Positions 1 to 6,378 of a stretch of DNA of 6,913 nucleotides are shown one piece after another. The first letter of the stretch is position 1, and every line of letters starts with the position of its first letter. A program made the position numbers and the translations under genes. The notes below the pieces were generated by a model. That model worked only from the letters and a program-made list of their open reading frames with translations. It was not told where the DNA came from and ran no database searches. Source of the DNA: an uncultured Oscillospiraceae bacterium (GTDB lineage Bacteria; Bacillota; Clostridia; UBA1212; UBA1255); NCBI GenBank assembly GCA_902462635.1, contig CABQCN010000074.1, forward strand, positions 1 to 6,913, in the 5' to 3' direction.

Positions 1-1
1 C

Positions 2-1588
2 ATCGCGATTCGGGATAGGACCCATGATCTGCTGATGATTCAGGGAAGCGCGGGAAGCGGCAAAACATCTATCGCGCTGCACCGCGTGGCCTATCTAAAA
101 TATGCCGGTCTCTATAACCATCTAAAATCCTCCGATATCATTATTTTATCTCCAAACACTTTATTTGCGCAGTATATTTCCAATGTTCTGCCGGAGCTTG
201 GAGAGGAAGAAGTCGAGTCCATCCTTTTTGACGATTTGATTCAGGAAAATTTGCCGGAGAACCAGCTCTTTCAATCTCGGTACGATCAGCTGGAAACGAT
301 GATTGCCTCTTCCGATTCCGCGGCAAAAGCAATTCAAAAGCATTCCATTGAATTTAAGCAGTCTGCTGCTTTTATAGAGATTCTGCAGCGGTACGCAGAC
401 AGTCTGCCAGCTGCGCACATTGACTTTACCGACATCGAGTATGACGGCAAGACGGTTTTTACAGCCCGTGAGCTGAGAGATCAGGTCTTGCAAATGGGCG
501 AAGGGAAGAGTCTCGCTGCAAAGCTGGACCATCTTCGTCATCATATTTTCGAAAAAATCCATGAACTTCGTAAAGAACGGATGCCAAAACTAATACGGCA
601 GGCAAAAGAGGACCCGGAGCATCCTTATGATTGGGAGGAATTCGCGAGAGCCTTGTCGATTGAAGAAAGCACCCGCCTTGCCAAGCAAGTAGATGGCTTT
701 GTGAAATTGGATAGTGTGAGATTCTATCAAAAGCTGATATTCACCGATGGCCTGCTGCTTTCTTTTACGGAAGGGATTGTTTTGCCGGATACTGTCGAAG
801 AAATCCTGCTTTATACGCGGAGCTTATTGTCCGGCCCCATACTGCAAAATGAGGATGCGCTTGCCATTACCTACTTCCGTCTATTGATTGGCAGAACCGA
901 TCGCGAAAAGAAGATTCGTCAGGTCGTTGTGGACGAAGCGCAGGATTATGACTGTATACACTTTAAGATACTGAAACGTCTGTTTCCTGCCGCGCGTTAC
1001 ACGATTTTGGGCGATATCCATCAGACCATTGAAAAGCAGGAAACAATGTCGCTATACGAGCGCATCCGCGAAGTCATGCAGCCGGCAAAAGCTTGCCTGA
1101 TGACGATGAATAAAAGTTTTCGCTGTACAAGGGAAATTCTTTCATTCAGTATGCGTTTTTTGGACGGCGACGCGCCGTTTGAGAGCTTTAACCGCAGCGG
1201 CGACGAACCGCAGGTGATCGAAGCTGCAGACAGCGGCTTGCTGGATTTAAAAATTGTGGAAGAAGCCGCCTACAGCTTGAAGCAAGGCTATCGGTCTGTA
1301 GCGATTCTCTGTAAGGATAGGGAAGAAGCCGCGGCTCTATACGAGCGTTTGAAAGATAAAATCAGCATCCGCTTGATCAAGGCGGGTGACCAACTGGATA
1401 CGACGCAAGTGTCTATGATCCCCATTACCTTGTCGAAAGGATTGGAGTTCGATTCCGTTCTCGTATACGGGGTAAGCCGCGACCAGTATCATTCCGATGA
1501 CGATAAGAAGCTGCTCTATATTGCCTGTACCCGCGCTTTGCACAGGCTGAACTTGTTCTATACCGGCGAAAAAAGTACATTGCTGTAA
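2..1588 (+). CDS. helD: HelD-like superfamily 1 helicase (UvrD/Rep-type ATPase), 5' end missing
   Basis: This is the C-terminal part of a HelD-type ATPase, the Firmicute factor that binds RNA polymerase and uses ATP to release stalled or sequestered complexes. The open frame enters from the left edge: codons 2-34 read IAIRDRTHDLL, which fits the stretch before Walker A in HelD. The ATG at 35 is therefore an internal Met, not the start, and the N-terminal coiled-coil arm lies outside the window. Counting from that Met, motifs appear in helicase order: Walker A GSAGSGKTS (4-12), Walker B VVVDEAQD (297-304), motif III ILGDIHQ (324-330), motif IV NKSFR (359-363), motif V LSKGLEFD (466-473) and motif VI YIACTRA (495-501). 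No frameshift is visible. The RNA polymerase role is inferred from the family; a UvrD-like DNA helicase is the alternative. The downstream carrier-protein-like gene starts 13 bases after its stop and probably shares its transcript. Confidence 0.9.
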   Translation: MAIRDRTHDLLMIQGSAGSGKTSIALHRVAYLKYAGLYNHLKSSDIIILSPNTLFAQYISNVLPELGEEEVESILFDDLIQENLPENQLFQSRYDQLETMIASSDSAAKAIQKHSIEFKQSAAFIEILQRYADSLPAAHIDFTDIEYDGKTVFTARELRDQVLQMGEGKSLAAKLDHLRHHIFEKIHELRKERMPKLIRQAKEDPEHPYDWEEFARALSIEESTRLAKQVDGFVKLDSVRFYQKLIFTDGLLLSFTEGIVLPDTVEEILLYTRSLLSGPILQNEDALAITYFRLLIGRTDREKKIRQVVVDEAQDYDCIHFKILKRLFPAARYTILGDIHQTIEKQETMSLYERIREVMQPAKACLMTMNKSFRCTREILSFSMRFLDGDAPFESFNRSGDEPQVIEAADSGLLDLKIVEEAAYSLKQGYRSVAILCKDREEAAALYERLKDKISIRLIKAGDQLDTTQVSMIPITLSKGLEFDSVLVYGVSRDQYHSDDDKKLLYIACTRALHRLNLFYTGEKSTLL

Positions 1589-1593
1589 GGAGG
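1587..1593 (+). promoter_or_regulatory. Ribosome binding site AAGGAGG overlapping the helicase stop
   Basis: A near-perfect Shine-Dalgarno sequence sits inside and just after the TAA stop of the helicase gene, 8 bases before the ATG at 1602. The overlap suggests that ribosomes finishing the helicase can reinitiate on the small downstream gene. It also fixes the start of that gene. Confidence 0.85.
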
Positions 1594-1601
1594 ATAAACG
1601 T

Positions 1602-1829
1602 ATGTCTTTGGATCGTATTATTTTACTGCTCAGTGAGATCGTCGGCGTTCCGCCCGAAGAGATGGACGGCGGTACGCGGCTGACGCCTGAATATGATATA
1701 ACGGCGATTGACATCGCCAAATTGATGATAGAGATTGAAAAACGTTTTAAAGTGACAATTCACGACGAAGATGTGCATACTTTCCAAACGCTGCAAGACG
1801 TTGCGGACTATGTAGATGCAATAGAATAG
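1602..1829 (+). CDS. Acyl-carrier-protein-like protein lacking the phosphopantetheine serine
   Basis: This 75-residue acidic protein has the length and helix pattern of an acyl carrier protein. From Gly15-Val16 onward it aligns with E. coli AcpP without gaps through helix II: GVPPEEM against GVKQEEV, then IDIAKLMIEIEKRF against LDTVELVMALEEEF, ending in a DVADYV helix IV. In true carrier proteins the Asp-Ser-Leu motif carries 4'-phosphopantetheine on Ser. Here the equivalent residues are Thr34-Ala35-Ile36, with the alanine codon GCG at 1704-1706, and no Ser lies nearby. It therefore probably cannot be converted to the holo form by a standard transferase, and may act as a structural or protein-binding domain. 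No fatty-acid or polyketide synthesis gene lies nearby. It directly follows the helicase, which suggests a joint role (inference). Confidence is high for the fold and for the missing Ser. Confidence 0.82.
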   Translation: MSLDRIILLLSEIVGVPPEEMDGGTRLTPEYDITAIDIAKLMIEIEKRFKVTIHDEDVHTFQTLQDVADYVDAIE

Positions 1830-1859
1830 GTAACATTTTATAGGATTATACGCTATAAT
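1830..1859 (+). promoter_or_regulatory. Candidate sigma-A promoter before the DUF2500 gene
   Basis: A perfect TATAAT -10 box lies at 1854-1859. GTAACA at 1830-1835 is a fair -35 match (4 of 6 bases to TTGACA) with an 18-base spacer. Transcription would start near 1866, giving a short leader before the ATG at 1894. It would separate the DUF2500 and methyltransferase pair from the helicase operon. No hairpin terminator is visible between 1830 and 1853, so readthrough from upstream is possible. Confidence 0.55.
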
Positions 1860-1893
1860 CAATTGAAATGTATTTTGATTTTAGGCGAAGGAA

Positions 1894-2271
1894 ATGTGGT
1901 GGAATCGTATCATGCGTTCATTTTTCATAGGCGGCGGATTTGAGATCGTTTTTTTTCTGGTGTTCTTTGCTGTGCTTGCTATTATCATTACTGCCATCGT
2001 TAAATCCATCTCACAATGGAATAAAAACAACCATTCTCCCCGGCTTACTGTCGACGCTACCGTTGTAACGAAGCGTACGCAAGTATCCGGCCGTCATAAT
2101 ACGAACAATATGACGCACACGGCTACTTCTTATTATGTTACGTTTCAAGTCCAGAGCGGCGACCGCATGGAGCTTCCTGTGAGCGCCAGCGAATACGCTA
2201 TGCTCGTTGAAAACGATTTCGGGAAGCTGACCTTTCAGGGAACGCGGTATCTCGGATTCGAAAGGCAATAA
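1894..2271 (+). CDS. DUF2500 family membrane-anchored protein
   Basis: This is a 125-residue protein of the DUF2500 family, whose biochemical function is unknown. A single strongly hydrophobic segment at about residues 16-38 (FEIVFFLVFFAVLAIIITAIV) should anchor it in the membrane. A soluble beta-rich domain follows. The family signature is clear: TVDATVVTKRTQVSG (52-66), SYYVTFQVQSGDRMELPVS (79-97), then EYAMLVENDFGKLTFQGTRYLGFER. The start is uncertain. ATG 1894 has only a weak AGG at 1883-1885, whereas the in-frame ATG at 1912 (Met7) is preceded by GGTGG at 1898-1902 with 9-base spacing and would leave the whole hydrophobic segment intact. The methyltransferase follows after 23 bases, so the two probably share a transcript. 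Confidence 0.87.
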   Translation: MWWNRIMRSFFIGGGFEIVFFLVFFAVLAIIITAIVKSISQWNKNNHSPRLTVDATVVTKRTQVSGRHNTNNMTHTATSYYVTFQVQSGDRMELPVSASEYAMLVENDFGKLTFQGTRYLGFERQ

Positions 2272-2282
2272 AGGGGATTCAT

Positions 2283-2288
2283 GGTGAT
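2283..2288 (+). promoter_or_regulatory. Atypical ribosome binding site GGTGAT for the methyltransferase
   Basis: GGTGAT pairs with the extreme 3' end of 16S rRNA (the GGTGAT of AAGGAGGTGAT) and stands 6 bases before the ATG at 2295. The more usual-looking AAGGGG at 2271-2276 lies 18 bases away from that start, which is too far for it alone. The GGTGAT site therefore supports ATG 2295 as the start. Confidence 0.5.
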
Positions 2289-2294
2289 ATACGC

Positions 2295-3080
2295 ATGAGC
2301 ATTACAGACAAAAATATAGATGGCGGAAAAACTTTTGACTGGAGCAGGATTTCGGAAGAGTACGCAAAATACCGCGATATTTATCCAAAAGAATTTTACG
2401 ATAAAATTATAAATCGCAAGCTCTGCATAAGCGGTCAAAGGGTTCTCGATCTGGGAACGGGAACGGGCGTGCTGCCTAGAAACCTGTACCGTTATGGGGC
2501 AAAATGGACTGGTACGGATATTTCGGTGAATCAGATTGTACAGGCAAAAATGCTTTCTCAAGGTATGGATATCGACTATTCCGCAGGATCCGCAGAAAAT
2601 ATAGAGTTTCCCGATCATTCTTTTGACGTAGTCACGGCTTGTCAATGTTTCTGGTATTTCAATCATGCGCAGTTGATGCCGAAGCTTTTTCGGATGCTGA
2701 AACCGAATGGGCGCATTCTTGTATTATATATGGCGTGGCTTCCTTTTGAAGACGAAATTGCCGGAGCAAGCGAAAAGCTCGTACTGCAATACAATCCCGG
2801 GTGGAGCGGCGCAGGAGAAACGGTTCGCCCGATATCGATACCGGATTGTTATAAAGAAAAATTTGTGCTTGCTTCCCACGAGGAATATCCGCTGGAAGTC
2901 CATTTTACCCGCGAAAGCTGGAACGGCCGAATGAAAGCCTGCCGGGGAATCGGCGCCTCCCTGACAGACGAAGAAGTTGCGGCATGGGAACAGGCGCATA
3001 CGGAACTTCTTGCGAAAATTGCCCCTGCTGAATTTAACATTCTGCACTACGGCGCGCTTGCCGAATTGAAAAAGAAATAA
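2295..3080 (+). CDS. Class I SAM-dependent methyltransferase, substrate unknown
   Basis: This 261-residue soluble enzyme should transfer a methyl group from S-adenosylmethionine to an unidentified small molecule. The Rossmann-fold methyltransferase motifs are complete and in order: motif I VLDLGTGTGVL (50-60) for SAM binding, the acidic end of strand 2 in WTGTDIS (71-77, Asp75 contacting the ribose), AENIEFPDHSFDVVTACQCFWYF (100-122) for strand 4, and LKPNGRILVLYMAW (135-148) for strand 5. The N-terminal FDWSRISEEYAKYRDIYP resembles the lid region of Methyltransf_11-type enzymes that methylate small molecules. The C-terminal third (about 150-261) holds WNGRMKACRGIGASL and should shape the substrate pocket, but it does not identify the substrate. 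It lies 23 bases after the DUF2500 stop, so both are likely in one transcript. Length and motifs are intact. Confidence 0.88.
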   Translation: MSITDKNIDGGKTFDWSRISEEYAKYRDIYPKEFYDKIINRKLCISGQRVLDLGTGTGVLPRNLYRYGAKWTGTDISVNQIVQAKMLSQGMDIDYSAGSAENIEFPDHSFDVVTACQCFWYFNHAQLMPKLFRMLKPNGRILVLYMAWLPFEDEIAGASEKLVLQYNPGWSGAGETVRPISIPDCYKEKFVLASHEEYPLEVHFTRESWNGRMKACRGIGASLTDEEVAAWEQAHTELLAKIAPAEFNILHYGALAELKKK

Positions 3081-3082
3081 TA

Positions 3083-3114
3083 TGCTATACTGGGAAATAG
3101 AAACGTGGTAAAAT
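3083..3114 (+). promoter_or_regulatory. Candidate extended -10 promoter(s) before the sulfatase operon
   Basis: The 62-base gap between methyltransferase and sulfatase contains two extended -10 matches: TGCTATACT at 3083-3091 and TGGTAAAAT at 3106-3114. Neither has a convincing -35 box at 17 bases, which is common for extended -10 promoters. The second would start transcription near 3121, just before the sulfatase ribosome binding site. No terminator hairpin is seen in the gap. The call is tentative. Confidence 0.35.
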
Positions 3115-3142
3115 AGCGGCTGAAAAGTTTTCGGGGTGGAAT

Positions 3143-4546
3143 ATGGGTGAGGATAAGAGAAAAAATGTATTGCTGCTCGTAGCCGATCAATTCCGGTATG
3201 ATTGTCAGGGATTTATAAACGAGGTTCCGGTCCTGACGCCAAATCTGGACCGGCTTGCGGAAGATGCTTTTTCTTTTGAAAACGCATATACGGCAATCCC
3301 GACCTGCTGTCCGTCCCGGCAAAGCTTCTACGCCGGAAGGCGGTGTGAAAGTTTTCATGCGTATTGGAATTATAATCTGCCGATGGCGATCGGCGGATTA
3401 CCGCTTTCGGCGTATTCTTTTCTGCGTGATTTTACGGCGGCCGACTACCAAAGCGTCCATGTCGGCGTTCCGGGATTGAGTCCGAAATACGGCCCTGAGG
3501 AATACGGTTATCTGCGCGGCAGAAATGTCCGGCAAGAATATGAACTGCTGACAAATCTGCAGGTGACAGCCGATCGCCCGCGGACTTACGATGGCTGGAT
3601 AGAAGACGGCGAACTTTGCCATACGCTGACCGGCTATACGGCTTCCTGCGCCATGGAAGAATTGGAACGGATGCGGCAGGCCTCGGAAAGACCGTTCTTC
3701 CTGACCGTTTGTTTTACCAGTCCGCATCCTCCCTATAACCCGCACCGGCAGTTCTATCAGCTGTACCGCCACGCGGAAAAGTGGGGAAGTTTTGAGGAAT
3801 GCTTTGAGAATAAACCCTACATTCAGCGTCAGCAGTTGTATAACTGGGGGTATCAGGACCGTACCTGGGCGGATTGGGAACCGGTAGTTCGGAAATATTA
3901 CGCAGCGGTTACCGAAGTAGATTTTCACATCGGGCGGATTTTGGATTGGCTGAAACAAGAGGGGCTGTATGACGATACGTTGATTGTTTTTACCGCGGAT
4001 CATGGCGATCTGTGCGGCGCGCACAGGATGTTCGATAAACATTATGTGCTGTACGAGGATGTTACGCACGTTCCGCTGCTCATAAAAACCTGCGGACGGC
4101 GATACCAGGGGAGAAGCAGGGAATACACGGTGCATAATTTGGATTTGGCGCCGACCCTGATGGAACTATGCGGAATCGCGACGAGCGCCGAACGGCTTGA
4201 CGGATACAGTCTCGTGCCGGTTCTGCAGGGCGGAAAGTCAAAACGGCGGGAAGCCGTTTCGACGGAAAACGGCGCGCAATTCGGTTTGTACATACAGCGC
4301 TGCATCAAGACGGATGCCTGGAAATATATCTGGAATCCCACGGATGTGGACGAACTTTACTGCCTGCGGGAAGATCCGTACGAATTGGTCAACCGCATAG
4401 GGGATCAAAGCTGCCGGACGGTCCTGCGGGAACTGAAATCTCGTTTACTGGAGATTTTAATTCGTGAAGGCGATGGTTTTTGCGATAATGGGAAGGCAAT
4501 GGTTGTGAAGCAGCAGCTGTGTGCCGAGAATAAAGTAGGAAGATAA
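3143..4546 (+). CDS. Cys-type sulfatase (alkaline phosphatase superfamily), apparently cytoplasmic
   Basis: This is a full-length (467-residue) S1-type sulfatase, expected to hydrolyse a sulfate ester using a formylglycine made from cysteine. The modification site is PTCCPSRQSFYAGR (53-66): Cys55 is the residue to be oxidised and Arg59 completes C-x-P-x-R. Human GNS and SULF1/2 share the CCPSR form. Metal-site residues are Asp15-Gln16 near the N-terminus (LLLVADQFRYD) and Asp286-His287 in FTADHGD. Other active-site elements are His195 in TSPHPPY and Lys299 in FDKHYVLYE. Gln replacing the second Asp of the usual pair is the pattern of choline sulfatases and phosphonate monoester hydrolases, so the substrate cannot be assigned. 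There is no signal peptide or lipobox, and about 16 cysteines are present, consistent with a reducing cytoplasm and an imported substrate. GGGGTGGA at 3133-3140 is its ribosome binding site. The maturase starts two bases after its stop. Confidence 0.93.
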   Translation: MGEDKRKNVLLLVADQFRYDCQGFINEVPVLTPNLDRLAEDAFSFENAYTAIPTCCPSRQSFYAGRRCESFHAYWNYNLPMAIGGLPLSAYSFLRDFTAADYQSVHVGVPGLSPKYGPEEYGYLRGRNVRQEYELLTNLQVTADRPRTYDGWIEDGELCHTLTGYTASCAMEELERMRQASERPFFLTVCFTSPHPPYNPHRQFYQLYRHAEKWGSFEECFENKPYIQRQQLYNWGYQDRTWADWEPVVRKYYAAVTEVDFHIGRILDWLKQEGLYDDTLIVFTADHGDLCGAHRMFDKHYVLYEDVTHVPLLIKTCGRRYQGRSREYTVHNLDLAPTLMELCGIATSAERLDGYSLVPVLQGGKSKRREAVSTENGAQFGLYIQRCIKTDAWKYIWNPTDVDELYCLREDPYELVNRIGDQSCRTVLRELKSRLLEILIREGDGFCDNGKAMVVKQQLCAENKVGR

Positions 4547-4548
4547 TC

Positions 4549-5634
4549 ATGCCGCCTGTTTCCGTTCTCATCAAACCTGTTTCCGGAAAATGTAATCTGC
4601 GCTGCGGATATTGCTTTTATCGGAATCTTTCGGGACTGCGTACGCAGAAGGATTGCGGCCTGATGGATTCCGAGACGGCCGAGACGATTGTGCGAAGAAT
4701 TTTCGAGGTTGCGGAGCAGTCGGTATCTGTGATGTTCCAGGGCGGAGAACCGACGCTGGCCGGTTTGTCTTTTTACCGTGATTTTATAAAACTCGTGTCC
4801 CTCTACAATCGACGGGGAGCGACCGTCCGCTACGGAATGCAGACGAACGGTACGACGATCGACGCGTCGTGGTGTGCTTTCTATCGGGAGCATTCTTTTC
4901 AGGTAGGCGTTTCGCTGGATGGGATTCCGGAAATCCACGATGCGCTTCGCGCCGGAAACGAATCCGGCCACGGCAGTTTTGAGGCGTTGCTTGTGAAAGT
5001 CAAGCAGCTCGCGGAATACCGAATCCCGTTTCAAATTTTGACCGTGGTGACCCGGCAGCTTGTTCCGTATGCGGCGGAACTCTATGATACGATGCAAACG
5101 CATCGCCTGTACGATTTGCATGTCATGCCCTGCCTGCCGGAATTCGGGCTGGAAACCGGCGCGAATACGCCGGCAGCGGAAGAATACGGCGCTTTCCTGG
5201 TCGCTTTGTTCCGGAAATGGGCGCGGCAGGCACAAAGCCGTCCGCTGCGCATCCGTTTGTTTGAGAACCTCGCGCGGCGGCTGCAGGGAGAGCCGGTGGA
5301 AATGTGCGCGCTGAAAGGTCATTGCAGCATTCAATATGTAATCGAAGCGGACGGAAGCGTATATCCGTGCGATTTTTATTGCTTGGATCCCTATCGATTG
5401 GGATCCGTACAAACAAATTCGCTGCGGGAATTATTTGCTTCGCCGCAAGCGTCGGCGTTTCTCCGGGATTCCTTGCAAAAAGATCCGCGCTGTACGGACT
5501 GTTTGTATTTTGCGCTTTGCCGCGGCGGCTGCAGCAGGGAACGCGTAAACGGAACGCCGCTGTTTTGCGCGGGATATCGGATGCTGCTGCAGGAAATGTG
5601 CCGGTATTATTCTGTAAAACTCGTGCGACGCTGA
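4549..5634 (+). CDS. anSME: Anaerobic sulfatase-maturating enzyme (radical SAM/SPASM)
   Basis: This 361-residue enzyme oxidises the active-site Cys (or Ser) of sulfatases to formylglycine without oxygen, by radical SAM chemistry. It matches C. perfringens anSME closely (MPPxSxLIKP start, QGGEPTLAGL, MQTNGT, VSLDG). The radical-SAM cluster is Cys15, Cys19 and Cys22 (CNLRCGYC), and Gly-Gly-Glu-Pro is at 65-68. In the SPASM domain, Cys253, 259, 274 and 328 fit auxiliary cluster I, and Cys315, 318, 324 and 340 fit cluster II. Asp275 in VYPCDFY corresponds to the catalytic base Asp277 of the C. perfringens enzyme (established for that family). All key residues are present, so it should be active. 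It starts two bases after the sulfatase stop, with AGGA at 4537-4540 inside the sulfatase coding end. This implies one operon with the neighbouring CCPSR sulfatase as natural substrate. Confidence 0.94.
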   Translation: MPPVSVLIKPVSGKCNLRCGYCFYRNLSGLRTQKDCGLMDSETAETIVRRIFEVAEQSVSVMFQGGEPTLAGLSFYRDFIKLVSLYNRRGATVRYGMQTNGTTIDASWCAFYREHSFQVGVSLDGIPEIHDALRAGNESGHGSFEALLVKVKQLAEYRIPFQILTVVTRQLVPYAAELYDTMQTHRLYDLHVMPCLPEFGLETGANTPAAEEYGAFLVALFRKWARQAQSRPLRIRLFENLARRLQGEPVEMCALKGHCSIQYVIEADGSVYPCDFYCLDPYRLGSVQTNSLRELFASPQASAFLRDSLQKDPRCTDCLYFALCRGGCSRERVNGTPLFCAGYRMLLQEMCRYYSVKLVRR

Positions 5635-5699
5635 TTTCTTTTTATCGTCCGGTTCCCTTTTTTGCGGCGTTTTCATACCTATGGATGGAGAGATCTTTT

Positions 5700-5704
5700 G
5701 GAGG
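5700..5704 (+). promoter_or_regulatory. Ribosome binding site GGAGG deciding the DUF6512 start
   Basis: GGAGG stands 7 bases before ATG 5712. The same reading frame is open back to about 5304 inside the maturase gene, so this site, together with the family N-terminus, selects 5712 over the upstream starts. Confidence 0.8.
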
Positions 5705-5711
5705 ACGCGTT

Positions 5712-6242
5712 ATGGATAAAATACGCAATTGGCAGATTGCAGGCGGAATTTTTACCGTAATTGCCGGCACACTGGTACATTTTATTTATGGATGGTTCGG
5801 AGGAACCGCCGCTGCGTTCATCGGCGCTGTCAACGAAAGTACCTGGGAGCACCTGAAGCTCCTTTTCTGGCCGTTTTTCGTTTTTGGTATCCTCGAATAC
5901 ATCGCCTATGGGAAAAACCTAAAAGGGTTTCTCCCGGCAAAGGGATTGTCTGTTTTGATCGGGATGATTTTGATTGTTGTTCTTTTTTACACTTATTCGG
6001 GAATTTTGGGTAAAAATTTTCTTGCGATCGACATTGCGCTGTTCGTGATCGGCACAGGCGCTGCTTATTTTTTCTCGTACCGGCATCTATATCGCCTCCG
6101 CAGCCGGTATCTTTCCGCCGCTTCCGAAACCGGCGCAATTCTGCTTCTGGCGGCCTTGATCGTCTGCTTTCTTCTTTTTACCTATCATCCGCCCGAAATC
6201 GGCTTGTTTCTCGATCCGGTAAGCGGTCATTACGGAATTTGA
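5712..6242 (+). CDS. DUF6512 family multi-pass membrane protein
   Basis: This is a 176-residue integral membrane protein of the DUF6512 family, function unknown. Five hydrophobic segments are visible at about residues 8-28, 49-67, 78-97, 103-123 and 140-158. Two conserved blocks identify the family: AVNESTWEHLKLLFWP (39-54), at the entrance of the second helix, and the C-terminal FTYHPPEIGLFLDPVSGHYGI (156-176), which ends exactly at the usual family end. Length is normal. The start at 5712 follows a strong GGAGG site and gives the expected short basic N-terminus MDKIRNWQ. It lies 77 bases after the maturase, with no clear promoter or terminator in between, so co-transcription with the sulfatase pair is possible but unproven. 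A link to sulfate-ester metabolism is only positional. Confidence 0.85.
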   Translation: MDKIRNWQIAGGIFTVIAGTLVHFIYGWFGGTAAAFIGAVNESTWEHLKLLFWPFFVFGILEYIAYGKNLKGFLPAKGLSVLIGMILIVVLFYTYSGILGKNFLAIDIALFVIGTGAAYFFSYRHLYRLRSRYLSAASETGAILLLAALIVCFLLFTYHPPEIGLFLDPVSGHYGI

Positions 6243-6327
6243 CTTCTGTTCCCAGCCATAAACGGATCCCTGCAAACCAAACCGGAACATGGTAAAACGT
6301 ATCTCGGTATGACTTTGAAATTCTTTA

Positions 6328-6356
6328 TTGCATTCTTCCGAATACTTGGATATAAT
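6328..6356 (+). promoter_or_regulatory. Candidate sigma-A promoter for the last gene
   Basis: A perfect TATAAT -10 box at 6351-6356 is preceded by TTGCAT at 6328-6333 with an ideal 17-base spacer. Only the TTG half of the -35 box matches well. Transcription would start near 6363, giving a leader of about 26 bases ending in the ribosome binding site at 6372-6378. It suggests that the last gene is transcribed independently of the sulfatase operon. Confidence 0.6.
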
Positions 6357-6371
6357 CGTTTCAATCTTATA

Positions 6372-6378
6372 AAAGGAG
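6372..6378 (+). promoter_or_regulatory. Ribosome binding site AAAGGAG for a TTG start
   Basis: A strong Shine-Dalgarno sequence stands 10 bases before TTG 6389. The ATG at 6379 is out of frame with the conserved-looking protein and has no spacing to this site, so TTG 6389 is the best start. Confidence 0.7.

Noticed and set aside
35..37. ATG at 35 as the true start of the helicase gene.
   Set aside because: The frame stays open to the left edge and encodes the HelD-like residues just before Walker A, and no suitably placed ribosome binding site precedes this ATG.
3305..3319. Two adjacent cysteines at the sulfatase modification site as a novelty.
   Set aside because: CCPSR is known in other sulfatases such as human GNS and SULF1/2. 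The first Cys fits C-x-P-x-R, so the second is just the variable position.
3398..4135. Minus-strand open frame (245 codons) inside the sulfatase gene.
   Set aside because: The + strand there encodes intact sulfatase motifs throughout, and the antisense translation shows no family signature.
5385..5406. Palindrome GGATCCC-(8)-GGGATCC, a possible hairpin.
   Set aside because: It is inside the maturase coding region, encoding LDPYRLGS of the conserved SPASM domain, and has no T-run after it. It is best explained by codon coincidence.
4405..5412. Long open frame on the minus strand (335 codons) opposite the sulfatase end and the maturase.
   Set aside because: It lies wholly antisense to two strongly identified genes, has no recognisable domain and no ribosome binding site that I could see. 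It is a compositional shadow of the coding strand.
5304..5711. N-terminal extension of the DUF6512 frame back into the maturase gene.
   Set aside because: The extension is read in the wrong frame across conserved SPASM cysteines. The GGAGG at 5700-5704 and the family N-terminus place the real start at 5712.
6000..6019. AT-rich stretch with ATTTT...AAAAATTTT, considered as a terminator or binding site.
   Set aside because: It lies inside the DUF6512 coding region between helices 3 and 4 and encodes GILGKNF. There is no GC stem.
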